A DNA stretch of 64,000 nt from Holothuria scabra (Eukaryota; Echinodermata; Holothuroidea; Aspidochirotida; Holothuriidae): positions 2,671,931 to 2,735,930 of the forward strand of contig CM074193.1 in NCBI GenBank assembly GCA_037179385.1. Direction: 5' to 3'. The notes under the pieces were generated by a model, which was given only the letters and a program-made list of their open reading frames with translations, searched no databases and was not told the origin of the DNA. How positions within the stretch are numbered: the stretch's first letter is position 1; each line of letters opens with the position of its first letter. A program made the translations under genes and the position numbers. Of this stretch, positions 12,540 to 24,700 are shown one piece after another.

Positions 12540-13715
12540 ATACCTCGTTTGTAGGTTATTGTATACAGAGCTATATCTTGTGCTTACTACCCCCCCCCCC
12601 TCCCCGTTGTTCAGGGGATATATAATATGGTCATGGAATTCTCAGCATTCCGCGAGAGACGATCAATTGGGAGAAATTGAACCAGTCTGTTTATTGTTTG
12701 AAACCAAACTAAATTGAAACGTATATGAAACATTATTTTACCATATTATCTGGCTGACGCTATAGTCCCACAAATAAATATGTATAAATATAAATCAATA
12801 TACTCTGTAGCGTAAAGAATATAGTATGATAATCCCATACTCTAACTCCAGAAGTTAAGATACGAACGGGTGTAGGCCTACTTACTTAAGCTGAGCCTAA
12901 GCCACCGGTTACACTGTCATCATTATGATAAAAGCCTCTTCATACGTGATGCACGATTTTGCTGAAGGACATGTCATTACGAGGTGCCTTGTAGTCAAGT
13001 CAACATACTCCAGGATTCAATTCCGAGTGAAACCTGATGCAGTACGACAAGTGTTATGTTACATAAAAGCTTTATTTTTTCTTTGAAATGTGAACCTCAT
13101 GTTTGCTTGCTTCAAATGATGCCGAAAATTAATTTTTTCAAACATATTGCAATCGAGAAACATTAGCCATGTGTTCAAGGTAGTCCTTACATAGTTTGCC
13201 TGCCAAGTGCCAATCAGTCCCCCGATATTTTTTTTTTTCATATTTCTATCTCACGGCTCGTATTGTACGAAGGCCGTTTATTTCGCAATTTTGCAAACAC
13301 ATATTTGTCGTCTCCATCCCGTCAAATTTCCAAGGTCGTTTACAAACAATCTCTTTCTATAAGATTTCAAAGTTTAGCCATATCAAATATTTTTACCATC
13401 TAAAATTAGTAATCATTGGCGGCCTTGATTAGCAGTTTACGCCGTTCGTTCTGTCGAGCGCGAGGTCACTCAGAGCAGAAAACCTAAAGAGGCGTCCCCG
13501 TAAGTTAACGGGAAAACGAAACAGTAGTCCCGTCCAAGGATATTGCAGCAATTTGAAACCTTGGCACCCTACAAATGAATATCTCCTTGTAAATTTCTAA
13601 CCATGCGAGTGTAATTAAATATATTTTGCTTACTTTTTTTGGCAAGATAATTACAACTCTTTCATAAATCTATGAAAAAAAAATCTTCCGTAGGTTGAGA
13701 TTCTTACTACGGTTG
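12540..13715. other. No gene recognised
   Basis: A C-run lies at about 12589-12600. A GAGCGCGAGGTCACTC segment near 13456 is CG-richer than its surroundings. No exon can be supported. Confidence 0.3.
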
Positions 13716-13723
13716 TCACCTTG

Positions 13724-14966
13724 CACTGTTAAAAATTTCTGTAAATTTACAGACTTTTTTTAACTTAAACTTTTTGTATTTTTCTTTTAATAGAGATTTT
13801 CTGTATCTTTACAGACACTTTGTATTTCTACAATAAAAAAAGGTTGTTTAACATGTATTTTCTGTTTATTTGAAAAACCATTTCTGTCTGCTTTTTTAAC
13901 CAAATTTTACTGCTTTGTAAAACTTTTTCTGTAAATGTACAGAAATTTTAACAGTATTTTGTATTTTTCTGATTTCACATAAATATACTGTCATTAAACA
14001 AACATTCATTTTGTTTTTACGCTGAAAAAGAAACAAAAATAAGCCCAAACAAACAAACAAATAAGAAATAGCCAGAAAATTTTCAATATATAACATGCAT
14101 CGTTCTGCGAACTTTCAGTTAAAAAAGAAAACATTTTTGGCAAATTTATGGCCCTATTTGAAAATTAACTTACATTTATTATACTGACAATTGGTATACT
14201 GATGTCAACTCATCGCCACAGGCGCTCATGCACTTGATCGAATTAAAAACGTTTCACAAATTTACTTGAAAGAGTCTGTAAATTTACCACTTTATGACGT
14301 AAATCTCATTTTGCATAAATGGGTGGAGCTTATTTTGTAGGCATTTTCCTAACAAAAGGATTGCTGTTGCTTTGAATAATATCTTTTTTGGCTTGTTTTA
14401 ATCAGGAAGTGATAAACTTATTGCTTACCTTGTCTGGAAATGTTTGCAACCAATGTATTTGCATTCTTTGTCATATTTATTTTAAAAACAATTATTATAT
14501 TGTACCAAAAATGTGACTTTCCAATTACAAAGTTCCTAGAGATAGCAGTCTACTGGACAACAATGTGATAACAAAGTGTTCTCATTGTGTTTTGATTGAA
14601 AATAACTTCGTAACGACACATTACGTTGATAAGCAAATACCTGATCTACGTAATGGTGAAGTGTATGTTACGTAATAACATATGAAAGGAAAAAAGCGAT
14701 ATTATAATAAAGATTAAAACGCCGAGAATGAAAACAGTAGGCTGTAAATTGACATAAAATTAAGGTAAAAAAAAAACAGAACAATTCTGTAATTCGATTT
14801 TACAGTAGACATTTGTAAACTAATTTACATGCAAAAACTGTAAAGAAAAAACAAACACTTAATGTTTTTTCATGATTACAGTCTGCCTGTAAAAAAAACA
14901 TTATTTGGTTGGAAAAAAATTTGCCATAAAAATTATGTAAATTTTACAGAGAAATTTCTAACAGTG
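13724..14966. mobile_element. 1.24-kb inverted-repeat element rich in CTGTAAATTTACAG
   Basis: The left end CACTGTTAAAAATTTCTGTA and the reverse complement of the right end, CACTGTTAGAAATTTCTCTG, form terminal inverted repeats of about 29 bp. The palindrome CTGTAAATTTACAG and variants (CTGTATCTTTACAG, CTGTAAATGTACAG) recur inside near both ends. No transposase and no clear target duplication were found. The very AT-rich inner part has no coding sign. Confidence 0.6.
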
Positions 14967-14974
14967 TGGTATTG

Positions 14975-17000
14975 AAACCCTTTAGTCGTGCTAAAAATTA
15001 ACTTCTGTTATAAGCTTTACGTAGGAGTCTAGTCATTTATTTATTCTTCTCTTTCAAATAAAACAAACATATGTATATACATATTTTATGAATAATTATG
15101 GATCACCCGTGGAGTGACCAGATGAAAGAAAAGGAATTATCTTGATATTACAATAGTAACATTTTTTACCAATATTTCACTCTGTCCTTAGACTCTTAGC
15201 CAGGAATAGTGACCCATGGAGGGGTTAGGAAATACCACGGAGGACTCAGTCTCTACAATTCTTTCTAGTATTTTTTTATTCGACAGTCGATTTGTAAAGT
15301 GCACCGTTGGAGTACGGCCTAGCGCCTGTCTTCAGCGGGGAAAACATAAGCTACATCTATCTTCTGACGAAGGCTCGAGGTGGTGGTTTGCCGGGTAGGG
15401 GCGTATTTCATCAAATAAAAAGGACTTCAGAGGGAACGAAGACCGATCCAGGTAATCCTCACTCGAGACAATACCCCTCTCCCTTGTTATGAAAAAAAAA
15501 AAAATTGAAAGTTTTCTTTGCAGGATTATTTCGACTTTTGAGGAAAGAAAATTGTCCTGGGCGTACTATGCAATCCGCCAAGGCTTGGTAGGTACCAGTA
15601 TGTATGTAATTTAGGAACGTTGCCATAGCCTAACTCATGCCATAACATCAGGTGGGTTAAGTGAAGCCTACTTCAAAGCAGCTTATAATTTGACCAGCTC
15701 AAACAACGAAGCACATACCTTTATTTCTTTCTCCTTTCTTCCGCACTTTATTCCCAGTAGATTATCTGCACGGGGGGGGGGGGGGGGCTGGGGCAAAGCA
15801 CCGTATAGGTTTTGACTGTATGTGACTGATTTTTAAAAGAAGCGCCCGACGAGTACAGATAGGAGAAAAATAGACCGATGGTGCTTATATTAACCCCGAT
15901 GGGTTTACTACTAGTTTTGGGTGGATATTATAGGCTCTATATCACCTGCCGTATGTCGTGTACCGGTAGATTTTGTGCATCTACCGAACTCCACCGATAT
16001 CTGGTCGACTGACGGTCGGATGCAGGGTAGTTGCCTACTCGCGTTGCGGGTCCCTGGTTGTCACCTCTATTGATTCAGACCGGCACCAGGAATATACACG
16101 GATTGATTCAGCTAAACCGAAAATGGCCCAGCGCCGGACGATTTATGAGATGTCCTTCCGGACATTGGAAGTAAATCACTTTTCCCTCACTTGGCTAACT
16201 TCCGCAAGACATAAATTTCGTGCGAAATCCTTGTAAAATCCAGCTGCTAATTGAAACTGGCATATTTTGAATTACACAAAATGACTTCTGAGCGTTCCTA
16301 AATTCTTCCACAAATTTCCATGAACAATAAAACAGCATGATGACGTGGTGACTTTTTAAATTTTTTTTTTTCATGCAAAATTAAGAAGGTTACAAAAAAT
16401 CTCGAAAACTTTGTGCAGCTTATAGAAAATAACAATAGTCTTCAGCCTTACCCCAAGTTCTTGAGTAACACTTTGGAAGGAATGGTAGGTGGTTTTTTCT
16501 TTCCCCGCCTATCTATGCTTAATATATTTTGTACCTTGTTTTTTTTTTTTGTTGTTAAGAGGTGATAAACTCCACAAGCTCTTAGGGGCTTCAGTTACCA
16601 CTCCTCACTCTCGTCTCATCATGTCATCTAGTCTTTCCTATTTTTACATAAAATGTACCAATCTTTATGTTATATATTGTGTTTTAGTCACATTATGTTA
16701 TTGTCATAAAATTTGATTTGTGATTGAAATAATGTTACCGGTGCACTAAACTGAACTTAACTGAGCTTATTCGGACGAAAATTGTATAAACGTTCTGGAA
16801 AATTTCAGAGCGCCATGTTACACGGGCAGACGGGAGGGTGAAAAAGAACAGCTAAACACTTTGCCCCCTGAATGGTAATCTGGTAGGGGTACATTTACAA
16901 GATAATTTCTTTCTTTTGTGATTGATCATTTTTATTGAAGTGAACATCAGTATTTCAAACGAAAATTTCTTAGAATAAACGTCTACTTACTAACAAACCT
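14975..17000. other. No gene recognised; possible LINE tail at 16489-16740
   Basis: A G-run lies at about 15772-15787. The stretch 16489-16740 (short hydrophobic frame, AT-rich tail ending near GATTGAAATAATG) resembles a LINE 3' UTR, but no reverse-transcriptase motif supports it. The rest shows nothing I can support. Confidence 0.25.
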
Positions 17001-17009
17001 GGCAGCCTT

Positions 17010-17165
17010 GGAAATGCAGTTTCCGACTGTCTGAGGGGTCGCGATTTTCAAAAATTTCTGTACGCTCCGCCCAATCAATGGTTGCACTCCGCGTTGATAG
17101 TCTTTGTTGTAGGATAACATATTTGGGGCAGAAAATTCCCTAAAAGGCTTATGGCCCACCTTCAA
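17010..17165. mobile_element. Family C fragment
   Basis: One unit of the family C internal block is present: CTGAGGGGTCGCGATTTTC, then TACGCTCCGCCCAATCAATG, then a CTTTGTTGTAGGATAAC segment equivalent to CTTTATGACAGAACAAC at 2891. No termini were found. Confidence 0.5.
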
Positions 17166-17174
17166 TTTCAATTG

Positions 17175-18160
17175 ATTTCCCGGTTAGACTGTAAAATGAA
17201 CCAGTCGGCTTCTGAAAAAAAAGAAGCATGCGACCATTGTAAAACGGGGGGAGGGATAAACAGTTTTACAGGGTAATTGGCTCTCTGCCATTCTTGACAA
17301 TTTTACCCAGATTACCACTGCCATTCCGGTGAGGGGTTGACAGGAATAAACCTTGTGTGTGCACTAGCTGACTAGTGAATTTGCAAATTTCTGTAGACGC
17401 ACTGATTTGGTACTTTTAAACGAACACTGACATAATATTTCACCCGTTATGCACGCCCTCAATTCTTATTGTGCATGATCGATTAATGTGCGTTCAGTTT
17501 ATTCTTGTTCTGTATATTGGTAACCATCCACAGAACATGGACGCTCTAGGCATATGATATGAATCATTCTTATAACATACTTACGTAGGCATCAACTATA
17601 AGCAGTGAATGGGAATCTACGAGCGCGTGTTTTTCAGTAACTATTTCATGACCTTCTTTATCGATTCATTGGTGCAGGGAAATGTGAATAGAGAGAAATT
17701 GCACCAATGTAATTCATAGTGACATTGTCCATTACAATTCATTGTGATTCGGTGTAATAAAGCAGGCGCAGTCATCTTTTTTATAACAACGGTATAGAAA
17801 CCTCTGTTGCATCTTTGGCTGCCCAGAAGCAATTCACCGACAAGGTCGTGTAAAGCGCAAAACAGCGCAACTAAACGACGCATCCGAAATTTAGGACGAT
17901 TCTACACAAGAAAAAATGGCGACATTCTTTTTGTAAGGTGTCCTCGAACAAGCAGATATATATTTTATTCGGACTTGAATAAACACTTGCGACGAAGGTG
18001 TAATTATTAATGGTCGATCGCCTCCGTGCGCGTGTTGTCGAACAGGAAGTAGGTAAACTCTCTGTAAGTCAATTCTGACAAGATCTGATGTCTCTTGTCT
18101 ACTAAAGTAGTTATGCATAGTTATTATATCTTATTAAAACTGGAACAACATCCACATTAA
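17175..18160. other. No gene recognised; weak first-exon signal near 17913
   Basis: The segment 17820-18030 has more CG dinucleotides than its surroundings. An ATG at about 17916 in an AAAAAATGG context is followed within 20 bases by GTAAGG, which could be a tiny first exon. There is no partner exon, so this is only a note. Confidence 0.2.
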
Positions 18161-18164
18161 AGCA

Positions 18165-18700
18165 AATGGGCACAAAACTGACCTCGTTTAAGAGCATATT
18201 TACTGATACCAAGATATTTCAGCATATTTACTTACATTAAAACACAGCTCTCTCTCTGGCGAGCGGCATTGGTTACTCTATGAGCAGAAATAGCTTCCTG
18301 ACCCTCAAAACGTTCAATTAATATTTTAACAGTTTTATCGTGTTAAGATTTGCACCACGCTTCGTTTAAAAGCTTATTCACTTATTCTTTTTTCTAAAAG
18401 TCCTGTCGACTCTCTGGCGAAGAGCCAAGGCGCGAAAACCAAACATTTACTCCCGGAGGAGTTCTGCTCCCTTAAGGAGCTAAACGTCCCAAATGGACAA
18501 TTACGCCCTCTAAAGGGCAAACATGTGTGGTCCGGCTCTAGACTGGCTGAATAGAACAGAAGCCACACCCTGGATGCAGTTTAACGTCATGCCCAGGAAA
18601 CCAAACCGAACTTCAGTGACCACGCTTCGTTTAAAAGCATATTCACTTATATTAAAATATTTTGACAGTTCTGTTGTGCTTATTTTTGTACCAACCCACT
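18165..18700. repeat. Degenerate direct repeats with CGTTTAAAAGC and CTCTCTGGCGA
   Basis: The phrase ACGCTTCGTTTAAAAGC, followed by ATTCACTTA, occurs at about 18357 and 18622, with a weaker copy at 18183. CTCTCTGGCGA-type text occurs at about 18251 and 18410. Related CTCTCTGTCAAAGAGCCG and TAGCAAAGAGCCGTCCGGCG occur at 28779 and 30246. It looks like an unnamed dispersed repeat with partial tandem copies. Confidence 0.4.
18450..18518. repeat. Four consecutive micro-hairpins
   Basis: Within 69 bases four different short stem-loops follow each other: CTCC/GGAG (18450-18461), GCTCC/GGAGC (18466-18480), GTCC/GGAC (18486-18498) and GCCCT/AGGGC (18505-18518). Loops are 4 or 5 bases and spacers 4 to 6 bases. 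The stems differ in sequence, so this is not a simple tandem repeat. Confidence 0.55.
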
Positions 18701-18710
18701 ATATTCTTAA

Positions 18711-18960
18711 AGGGCAAGAACAGTCACCCAGAACTGAAGTGATGTAGTAGACTGCCCTGTTTCATGATTGGCTGTTGGGACTCATGTGACATTTTCCCTC
18801 TTCAATCGTAAAATTGACAAGAATTAACTACTTGGTTTACCTTGCATATGCAAAATTGAAGTTATAAAATATGATGGAAGGTACAAGTTGAAGAAAAATA
18901 AGACAGAAATTGTGAAGTTGAGATTTTGCTTCAAAATAAGTTTAAGACTACTGCCCTTGA
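18711..18960 (+). mobile_element. TTAA-target MITE of the AGGGCAAG family, first of an inverted pair
   Basis: TTAA at 18707 is followed by AGGGCAAGAACAGTC, and the far end reads GACTACTGCCCTTGACC. Internal text (GATTGGCTGTTG, TCATGTGACA, CTTGGTTTACCTT) matches the complete copy at 57248-57505. No coding capacity. Confidence 0.6.
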
Positions 18961-18965
18961 CCTTT

Positions 18966-19180
18966 AAAGGGCAAGAGCAGTCGTTCCTAGCTTTTTTAAA
19001 AAAACAGATAAATCTCACACTTTTCTTTTTATTTCGTTTCAAAGTATCTTTCATAATACTTTTAGGGACTTAATGTTGCGTGTTTAAAGCCAAGCAAATT
19101 TCAAAGTTGATAGACAAAAATATTGTCACATGATCCTCAAGAACCAATCATGAAGCAGGATAGCCAACTACACTAATTCA
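18966..19180 (-). mobile_element. Same MITE family, opposite orientation
   Basis: It begins TTTAAAGGGCAAGAGCAGTCG directly after the previous copy and runs the other way, with TCACATGATCC and CCAATCATGAAGCAGG inverted relative to the first copy. The two together could fold into a long imperfect hairpin. Confidence 0.55.
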
Positions 19181-19254
19181 AGTTAGGATGACTGCGTTTT
19201 CCTTTTCGATGAACACCCAAAATCGGCAAAGAGAGTTGGGTGTTAGAGTGCCTA

Positions 19255-19325
19255 ATGTACCCACCTCAAACAGTTCCAGCTCTTCTAACCTACTACTACT
19301 TAAGCCCCTCCCACAACTATTTAAA
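19255..19325 (-). mobile_element. Fragment of the TTAA MITE seen at 7541
   Basis: It carries ACTTAAGCCCCTCCCACAAC and flanking text, which is the reverse complement of the right part of the 7541-7838 element. Confidence 0.5.
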
Positions 19326-19611
19326 AATTCATTTTTTCATAATTTCCGGATTACATCCATCCTTGCCCAACGTGACAGAATGGTCTACTACTGCAGATAA
19401 ATGACACTAAGCTGTGAAGATGGTTTGCTTTGATATCACTCTTCCCTAGATTGCTACTATTTTTCGTACTTATTACAACTTTCAAAAGTAAACTCTTTTT
19501 TAGAAAGACAAAATTTGCTAATCTTACATGAAAAAATAACAGCAATAATTTTAAACCTTAGACTTGTCCCTTTTAAAAGCCTTGAAACAGATTTCCAGGG
19601 CAAGAATTTAA

Positions 19612-20187
19612 AATGTACCTCAAGTCAAAAAATTCAAAAATATATATTTAAGAAAATGAAAAACGAATTCTAACAGTCCAACTCCCATCTTCATATGACA
19701 TTCCTGAGTTGAGATATAAAATGTTGAAGTGTATTCCCTTAAAAAAAATGGTCTATTGCACAATAATTTGTGACTTTCTTGTTGTACAACTCACATAAAA
19801 TGTTTTCCTTTAAAATTAAAAATGTTTTTATGACCTTGAACACTTCCTGTTTGCTTGTAGAGCATGTTGCACAAGGAGGGCTGAATTAATTACACCACCT
19901 CATAAGAGTAAGAGTGCTATCACACCTTGGTACAAGGTGCAGTAATCACACCTTGGTACAAGGTGCAGTAACGTTCAAAAACAAAGAAATACAAAGATTG
20001 TAATTTGAGTAGTACAAGAATGACATCACCAATTATTGCGCAATGTACCATTTTAATTTGAGTGAATAAACTTAACATTTAATATCTCAGCTCAGGAATG
20101 TCCTATGAAGATGGAAATCGGACTGTTAGAATTTATTTTCATGGTCTTTAATATATGTTTTTGAATTTTTTTGACTTTAGGTACACT
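19612..20187. mobile_element. Family B element, copy 2 (TTAA at both ends)
   Basis: TTAA (19608-19611) precedes AATGTACCTCAAGTC, and GACTTTAGGTACACT precedes TTAA (20188-20191). The arms are inverted over about 200 bp. An inner duplicated 25-mer (two copies of CACACCTTGGTACAAGGTGC, about 19921-19970) contains the palindrome CACCTTGGTACAAGGTG. Confidence 0.7.
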
Positions 20188-20194
20188 TTAATTG

Positions 20195-21395
20195 TTGTGC
20201 AACTTTTATTATTCTAGGTTGTGCATTATGCAGGTTATTACACTATAATTATTTTCAAATTATTAGGTTGCAAGATTTCAATTCCCTCACTCTTTACCGT
20301 CAGAAGTAACTTTACCTATCTAGCTAAAACAAAAAATAGCTTCGAATGTCGAATTGATTTGAACATTATGAAATGCTAAATTTATTAACTTATTAGAACT
20401 CATCTTTCCCAGAAGTCTCCGGAAAAAAAATAAATTCTGAAAAAAACTATCTAGAAAATTAAACGGTTTCTTCAACGGAGAAATTCTAAAATAAAGGTTT
20501 AAAATGATGTAAAGTTAGTGTGATATGTCAGCAAAAAGCCCTGACTTTATTTGGCAGTTAAAGAGTAAGCTTTCCTTTGGAAAAATCAGTTGGCATTATG
20601 TCAATGTCTTTACGGTTCTCAATAAATGCCCCTTTAAACTTTGAATGCTTTTGAAGCAACTAGCTAACTTATGTTTAAACAATGAACCAGAGTGTTGCAC
20701 CTTGTTGGCATTTTTTGTTAACCCTACATTAATTATCTCTTAATTACTCATCATACACGGTAGTTAACGATTTGGTAATTGATACTGATGATTTTCAAGG
20801 AGACAATTTCAGCTTACCAAATTTACTTTGACAGACATACTGATATTAGAATTGTCATTATATGACATGTCGTCCCTCCTTAAAATCACAAAATTTGCAC
20901 ATTGGGCCCATGTTTTAGCATGATAAAGTGCCAATCAGAAATTCCGCTGTAAAATGGTCAATTTTGTCGGGTTCCCATGAAAATTGCAACAATTTTCTGG
21001 GTTTTTAGTGCTACTCACATCAAATACCCACCTTTGTAATTTTCACGTTACACTACCCTTTAAAGTAGACTATATAATAACACAATGTAGTCAAAAATTA
21101 TAGCACCGTCCTACTTATAGAACATTTACCATGGATGTTAAATGTAAAACAAAATTTGGGACAAACATAATCGAGGTGTAGAAAGAAAGAGCTAAAAGCT
21201 AAAAAGTCATTAAAAATAAGTTCACATCCGAAAATTAACTAAGTAAACTGAAGAAATCTTTCAACATTTCTTTCAATGTACGTTATAATTATTCAGATTT
21301 CATGTCTCCGCTGGTACCAACCGAGGGTACTTTCTACCAAATGAACAAACATCCTCCTTTTGAGAAATTCTGCAGTTAGAGTTTATCTTAAATTG
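20195..21395. other. No gene recognised
   Basis: AT-rich. CCCTTTAAA near 20632 and CCCTTTAAAG near 21056 might be ends of another TTAA element, but the arms do not match convincingly. Confidence 0.25.
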
Positions 21396-21400
21396 AAGAA

Positions 21401-22339
21401 TAGTCCAGGGCAAAAGTTGTTTTTGATATGTTAAAGTTGGGCGTATTCTAAACATTCAGGTGAAATATTCATTTCCCATGTTCGGTTCTCGGTATATTTC
21501 CAATTGAATTTGGCTAATTTTGTTACAAAGAATGAACTTGAAGAAGGAAGGCGTGATGTCATGGTTTCATATGACATTGTTGGCTACATGTCGGAAAAAA
21601 TACCCTTAGAACGATATGGTCAGGAACTGTTTTCGGCACTAATTATATGCACATTTAAGCATTTGAAAATGACCATGAAAGTTGACATTTGATAGCAAAT
21701 TTTTTCAGAATAAGCTGAAAAGGGATGTAGCCCTCCAGTGAACTTTAAGTAATTTGATTCCCTTTTTGCCAGCACTTATTTCAGGATTTGTTGTAAGTTG
21801 TTACTTGAACCCCACAGTTTTTAGGCTTCTATTGTACCAGAATGGGAATCAAATCTGCTGCTCATTGAATCAGCTAATAGGTGAAATGAACCAGTGGTCG
21901 GGTATTATAATTAGGAACACGCAGTTGTCCCTAAAAACTGTGGTATATAGCCATGACAGATCTCCTTAAAGGCTTATAACCCGAAATGCATAGTGTTTTG
22001 TTATCATCTATAATTTACCACCGTTTTTATCCAACTAAAATTTGATTTATTGATACCATAGGTAAATCCTGAGTATTGGTATACGGTATTTTAAGAACTT
22101 TATTTGCCTTAGTGGCAAAATAGTATCCTTATCAATTCAAAGTCAAACTAGAAGAAATATCAAGTAAAACAAAGTGTGAGCAAACGATGTGAGTTCATGA
22201 CATCACATCTGCTTGCTTCACGTTCACTTGTTACAGAAAATGTGTCTGTAAAACTTCAATTGAAAATAATCTCCAGAACCGAACATGGGAAATGAATGAA
22301 ACTTTCACCAGATTGCTTCAGATTTTGCAATGCACTATT
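21401..22339. mobile_element. Family A long-arm foldback element, copy 1
   Basis: The left end is TAGTCCAGGGCAAAAG. The inverted right arm (TTCATTTCCCATGTTCGGTTC and GAACTTGAAG-like text) matches it over about 190 bp with gaps, and the right terminus is eroded. Other copies are at 23499, 28066, 29720 and 59830. No coding sequence. Confidence 0.55.
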
Positions 22340-22344
22340 CTGTC

Positions 22345-22640
22345 AAATAGTGTGAATGTATTTCATTCGTAAGAGTCAGCATGTCATTCATTTATGCTTG
22401 TACATGTTTATCATAACTTTTGTTTACGTTTCCGTCTAAGAGTGAAGGAAGCCTTGGTTCTTTTTAAAGATCCGTCGTTTCTATCTTGATATGCACATAA
22501 GTGATGTAAAGTTGTCTTTCTGTCTACATAAAGGCATTTTTTCATCATAGGGCAATGGAAGTACTATATAGTAGATTAAAAACAGGCAGTGCATTTTAGC
22601 ATTTACTCCCACTGTTCACTCTTAAATATCTGCACCACGG
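22345..22640. other. No gene recognised
   Basis: Nothing supportable before the GA microsatellite. Confidence 0.3.
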
Positions 22641-22661
22641 TGCTGTGCACACACGGAGAAA

Positions 22662-22681
22662 GAGAGAGAGAGAGAGAGAGA
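22662..22681. repeat. (GA)n microsatellite
   Basis: GA dinucleotides are uninterrupted for about 20 bases. A short GAGAGAGAG run also lies in the neighbouring piggyBac MITE. Confidence 0.8.
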
Positions 22682-22726
22682 GCGGCATCAGCTTTGCAGC
22701 AAACACACTCCACAAGCTTATTTTAA

Positions 22727-22974
22727 CCCTTTACCGTTGTTTGGGTCCTTTTGGACCCAGGCGGAGAGCGCGGCTGTCACCCATCTTTACTGTTTCACGC
22801 GGAGTTCGAAACTGCGAGTAGCTACCCGAAAATTCGGCCACAACGAGAGAGAGAATAGTGTAAGGTGTCGGGGTCAATAGCCTACGGAAGCTGATGCGGG
22901 GCGTGCTTCGTCCGCTTTTCCGCCTACTCCCCAGGCGCGCAAATATGCCCCGATTGGAGCACAACGGTAAAGGG
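22727..22974. mobile_element. piggyBac-type MITE, complete
   Basis: TTAA (22723-22726 and 22975-22978) flanks 248 bp with perfect 14-bp ends CCCTTTACCGTTGT / ACAACGGTAAAGGG. A TTAA duplication plus a CCC start is the hallmark of piggyBac. A subterminal GGGTCCTTTTGGACCC palindrome lies just inside the left end. It is GC-richer than its surroundings and has no transposase, so it would need a partner element in trans. Confidence 0.85.
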
Positions 22975-23218
22975 TTAAAAACAAAACCAAACAAGCTGTT
23001 TAACCTTTTAAAAACACCAATTGCAACCAGTAAATTATTCAACGTTGATCAATATTCAAACATCCAAAAGCCGGTTTTTCAACACCATTAATAAAAAAAA
23101 ATAAACAAATTGTTTAAATTTGTGAACATTCATAATTAAAAACAGCGGGATCCTATACAGTGTTTTAACAGTGTTATAACATGTATGGTACAGAATATTC
23201 GACATCTACTTTTAAAAA

Positions 23219-24438
23219 AGTGTACCTTTAGTCTACAACTTCAAAAATGTATCTTTCAACTTTTGTAAAATGAATCCAACTTATCTAACTACCATTTTCA
23301 AATGATATTCCTGAGCAGAGATATAAAATACTGAAGTTCATTTAATCTATTACGGTAGAAATGGTAGATTGCTCAATAATTTGTGATGTCATTTTTTCCA
23401 CTTCAAATCACCATTTTTATAGAAAGCTACTCAGTACAACTTGTGCTAAAATGTGATCATGCAATTTCTTACTGACAGACTGATATGAGAAGACTTAAAG
23501 GGGAGTTTGAGCAAAAATTAAATTTTCACATGTGAAAGAAGTACCAAATGTACATAGTGTGGTGAAATTTCCATTTCAAATTGTATTTCTCGAGAAATAA
23601 GCAATTTAAGTTACTAGATTTGTTTTCCAAAGTGAACTTAAGGGTAGCAGAGATTATATCACTTTCTCACATTGACAAAGAATGTTTTCTTTCCTTTTGT
23701 TTTTCAGAGTGTTGTGTTGACCTTGACTTTAATAGAAATGAGGCCTTCATATGAGGACTTCAAAGTCTGAAAAGTTCTCATGCTACATATGCAATCACAT
23801 TTTGATAATATGCGGCAGTTGAGGAGAAAATAAGCTGTAACAGTTTAAAGAAAAACAAACCGACTATCAGTTAATGTGGTAATATGAAGTCATATGTGCT
23901 TGCTTCAAGTTCACTGTTTGCTGAAAATATGAAAAATTTACTTGCTCATATCTTGAGAACCACACATCTGAGCTCAATGCAAATTTCACCGAAATGCGTA
24001 GAATTAGTTTCCCTGCAACATATCGGAACTTGATATGACCTTAAACACTTTTTCTAACAATACAAGTTCTCTCTGAACAACAACATGTGCAAGAAAATTG
24101 TTAAATTTTTAAGGTTACAATGCCGTTTTAATTTCAGAAGGAAACGGTTATCTGAGTTGTGCAACAGGCTCATGAAAAATTATTGCGCAACCGGCTACAG
24201 GTATCATTGTGTTACCATGAGTCGGCCAATTAATAGGCCTATGTGTTGTACATCGTGTTCGTGCCATACGTTTCGTACGTAGTGACCGACTCAAGGTACT
24301 GACCGACTCAAGATCAATCACTATACTTCAAATTAAGTGAATGAGTTTAAACATTCATCATCTCAGCAATAAATTAAGCTGTAAAAGCGGATGTGATTCA
24401 TTTTCCAACCTCTGAAAATATAAGACTTAGGCTACCCT
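23219..24438. mobile_element. Family B element, copy 3, split by a family A insertion
   Basis: The left arm (AGTGTACCTTTAG... to about 23460) and the right arm (about 24080-24438, ending before TTAA at 24439) are diverged family B arms. The family A element at 23499-24040 lies between them. Confidence 0.5.
23499..24040. mobile_element. Family A element, copy 2, nested in family B
   Basis: TTAA at 23495-23498 and 24041-24044 bounds a segment whose arms recall family A (TTGAGAACCACACATCTGAG and GCTTCAAGTTCACTGTTTGC on the right). The termini are weakly preserved, so the TTAA target is tentative. Confidence 0.45.
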
Positions 24439-24489
24439 TTAAGGCAAAACGGTAAGCGTTATAAACATCTCCTTGGTCAATACACCTGG

Positions 24490-24700
24490 AAATTTTTAAG
24501 CGACTCATGGTCGACTTACAGCCGAGAGGTCTGCAATTCAGCTGATGACCGGGTCATATGGAAGATTTTAAAATGAAACTACTAACATTGTGTTTGGGTT
24601 TTAGCAAAAGCAATGGCGGTAGGGAAAATATGACACTAGTCACAATTGAGAAGAGGGTCTTTACAGGCCTGAGTGGTTAAAAAAACTGAGCCGTTAATTA
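24490..24700 (+). mobile_element. SINE copy, plus strand, of an inverted pair
   Basis: A head remnant (GACTCATGGTCGACTTACAG ... GACCGGGTCATATGG) is followed by the body text AGCAAAAGCAATGGCGGTAG and CTGAGCCGTTAA. It faces the minus-strand copy that follows directly. Confidence 0.5.

Noticed and set aside
12961..13035. Possible tRNA-like B-box (GATTCAATTCCGAG)
   Set aside because: No matching A-box at the right distance and no cloverleaf stems.
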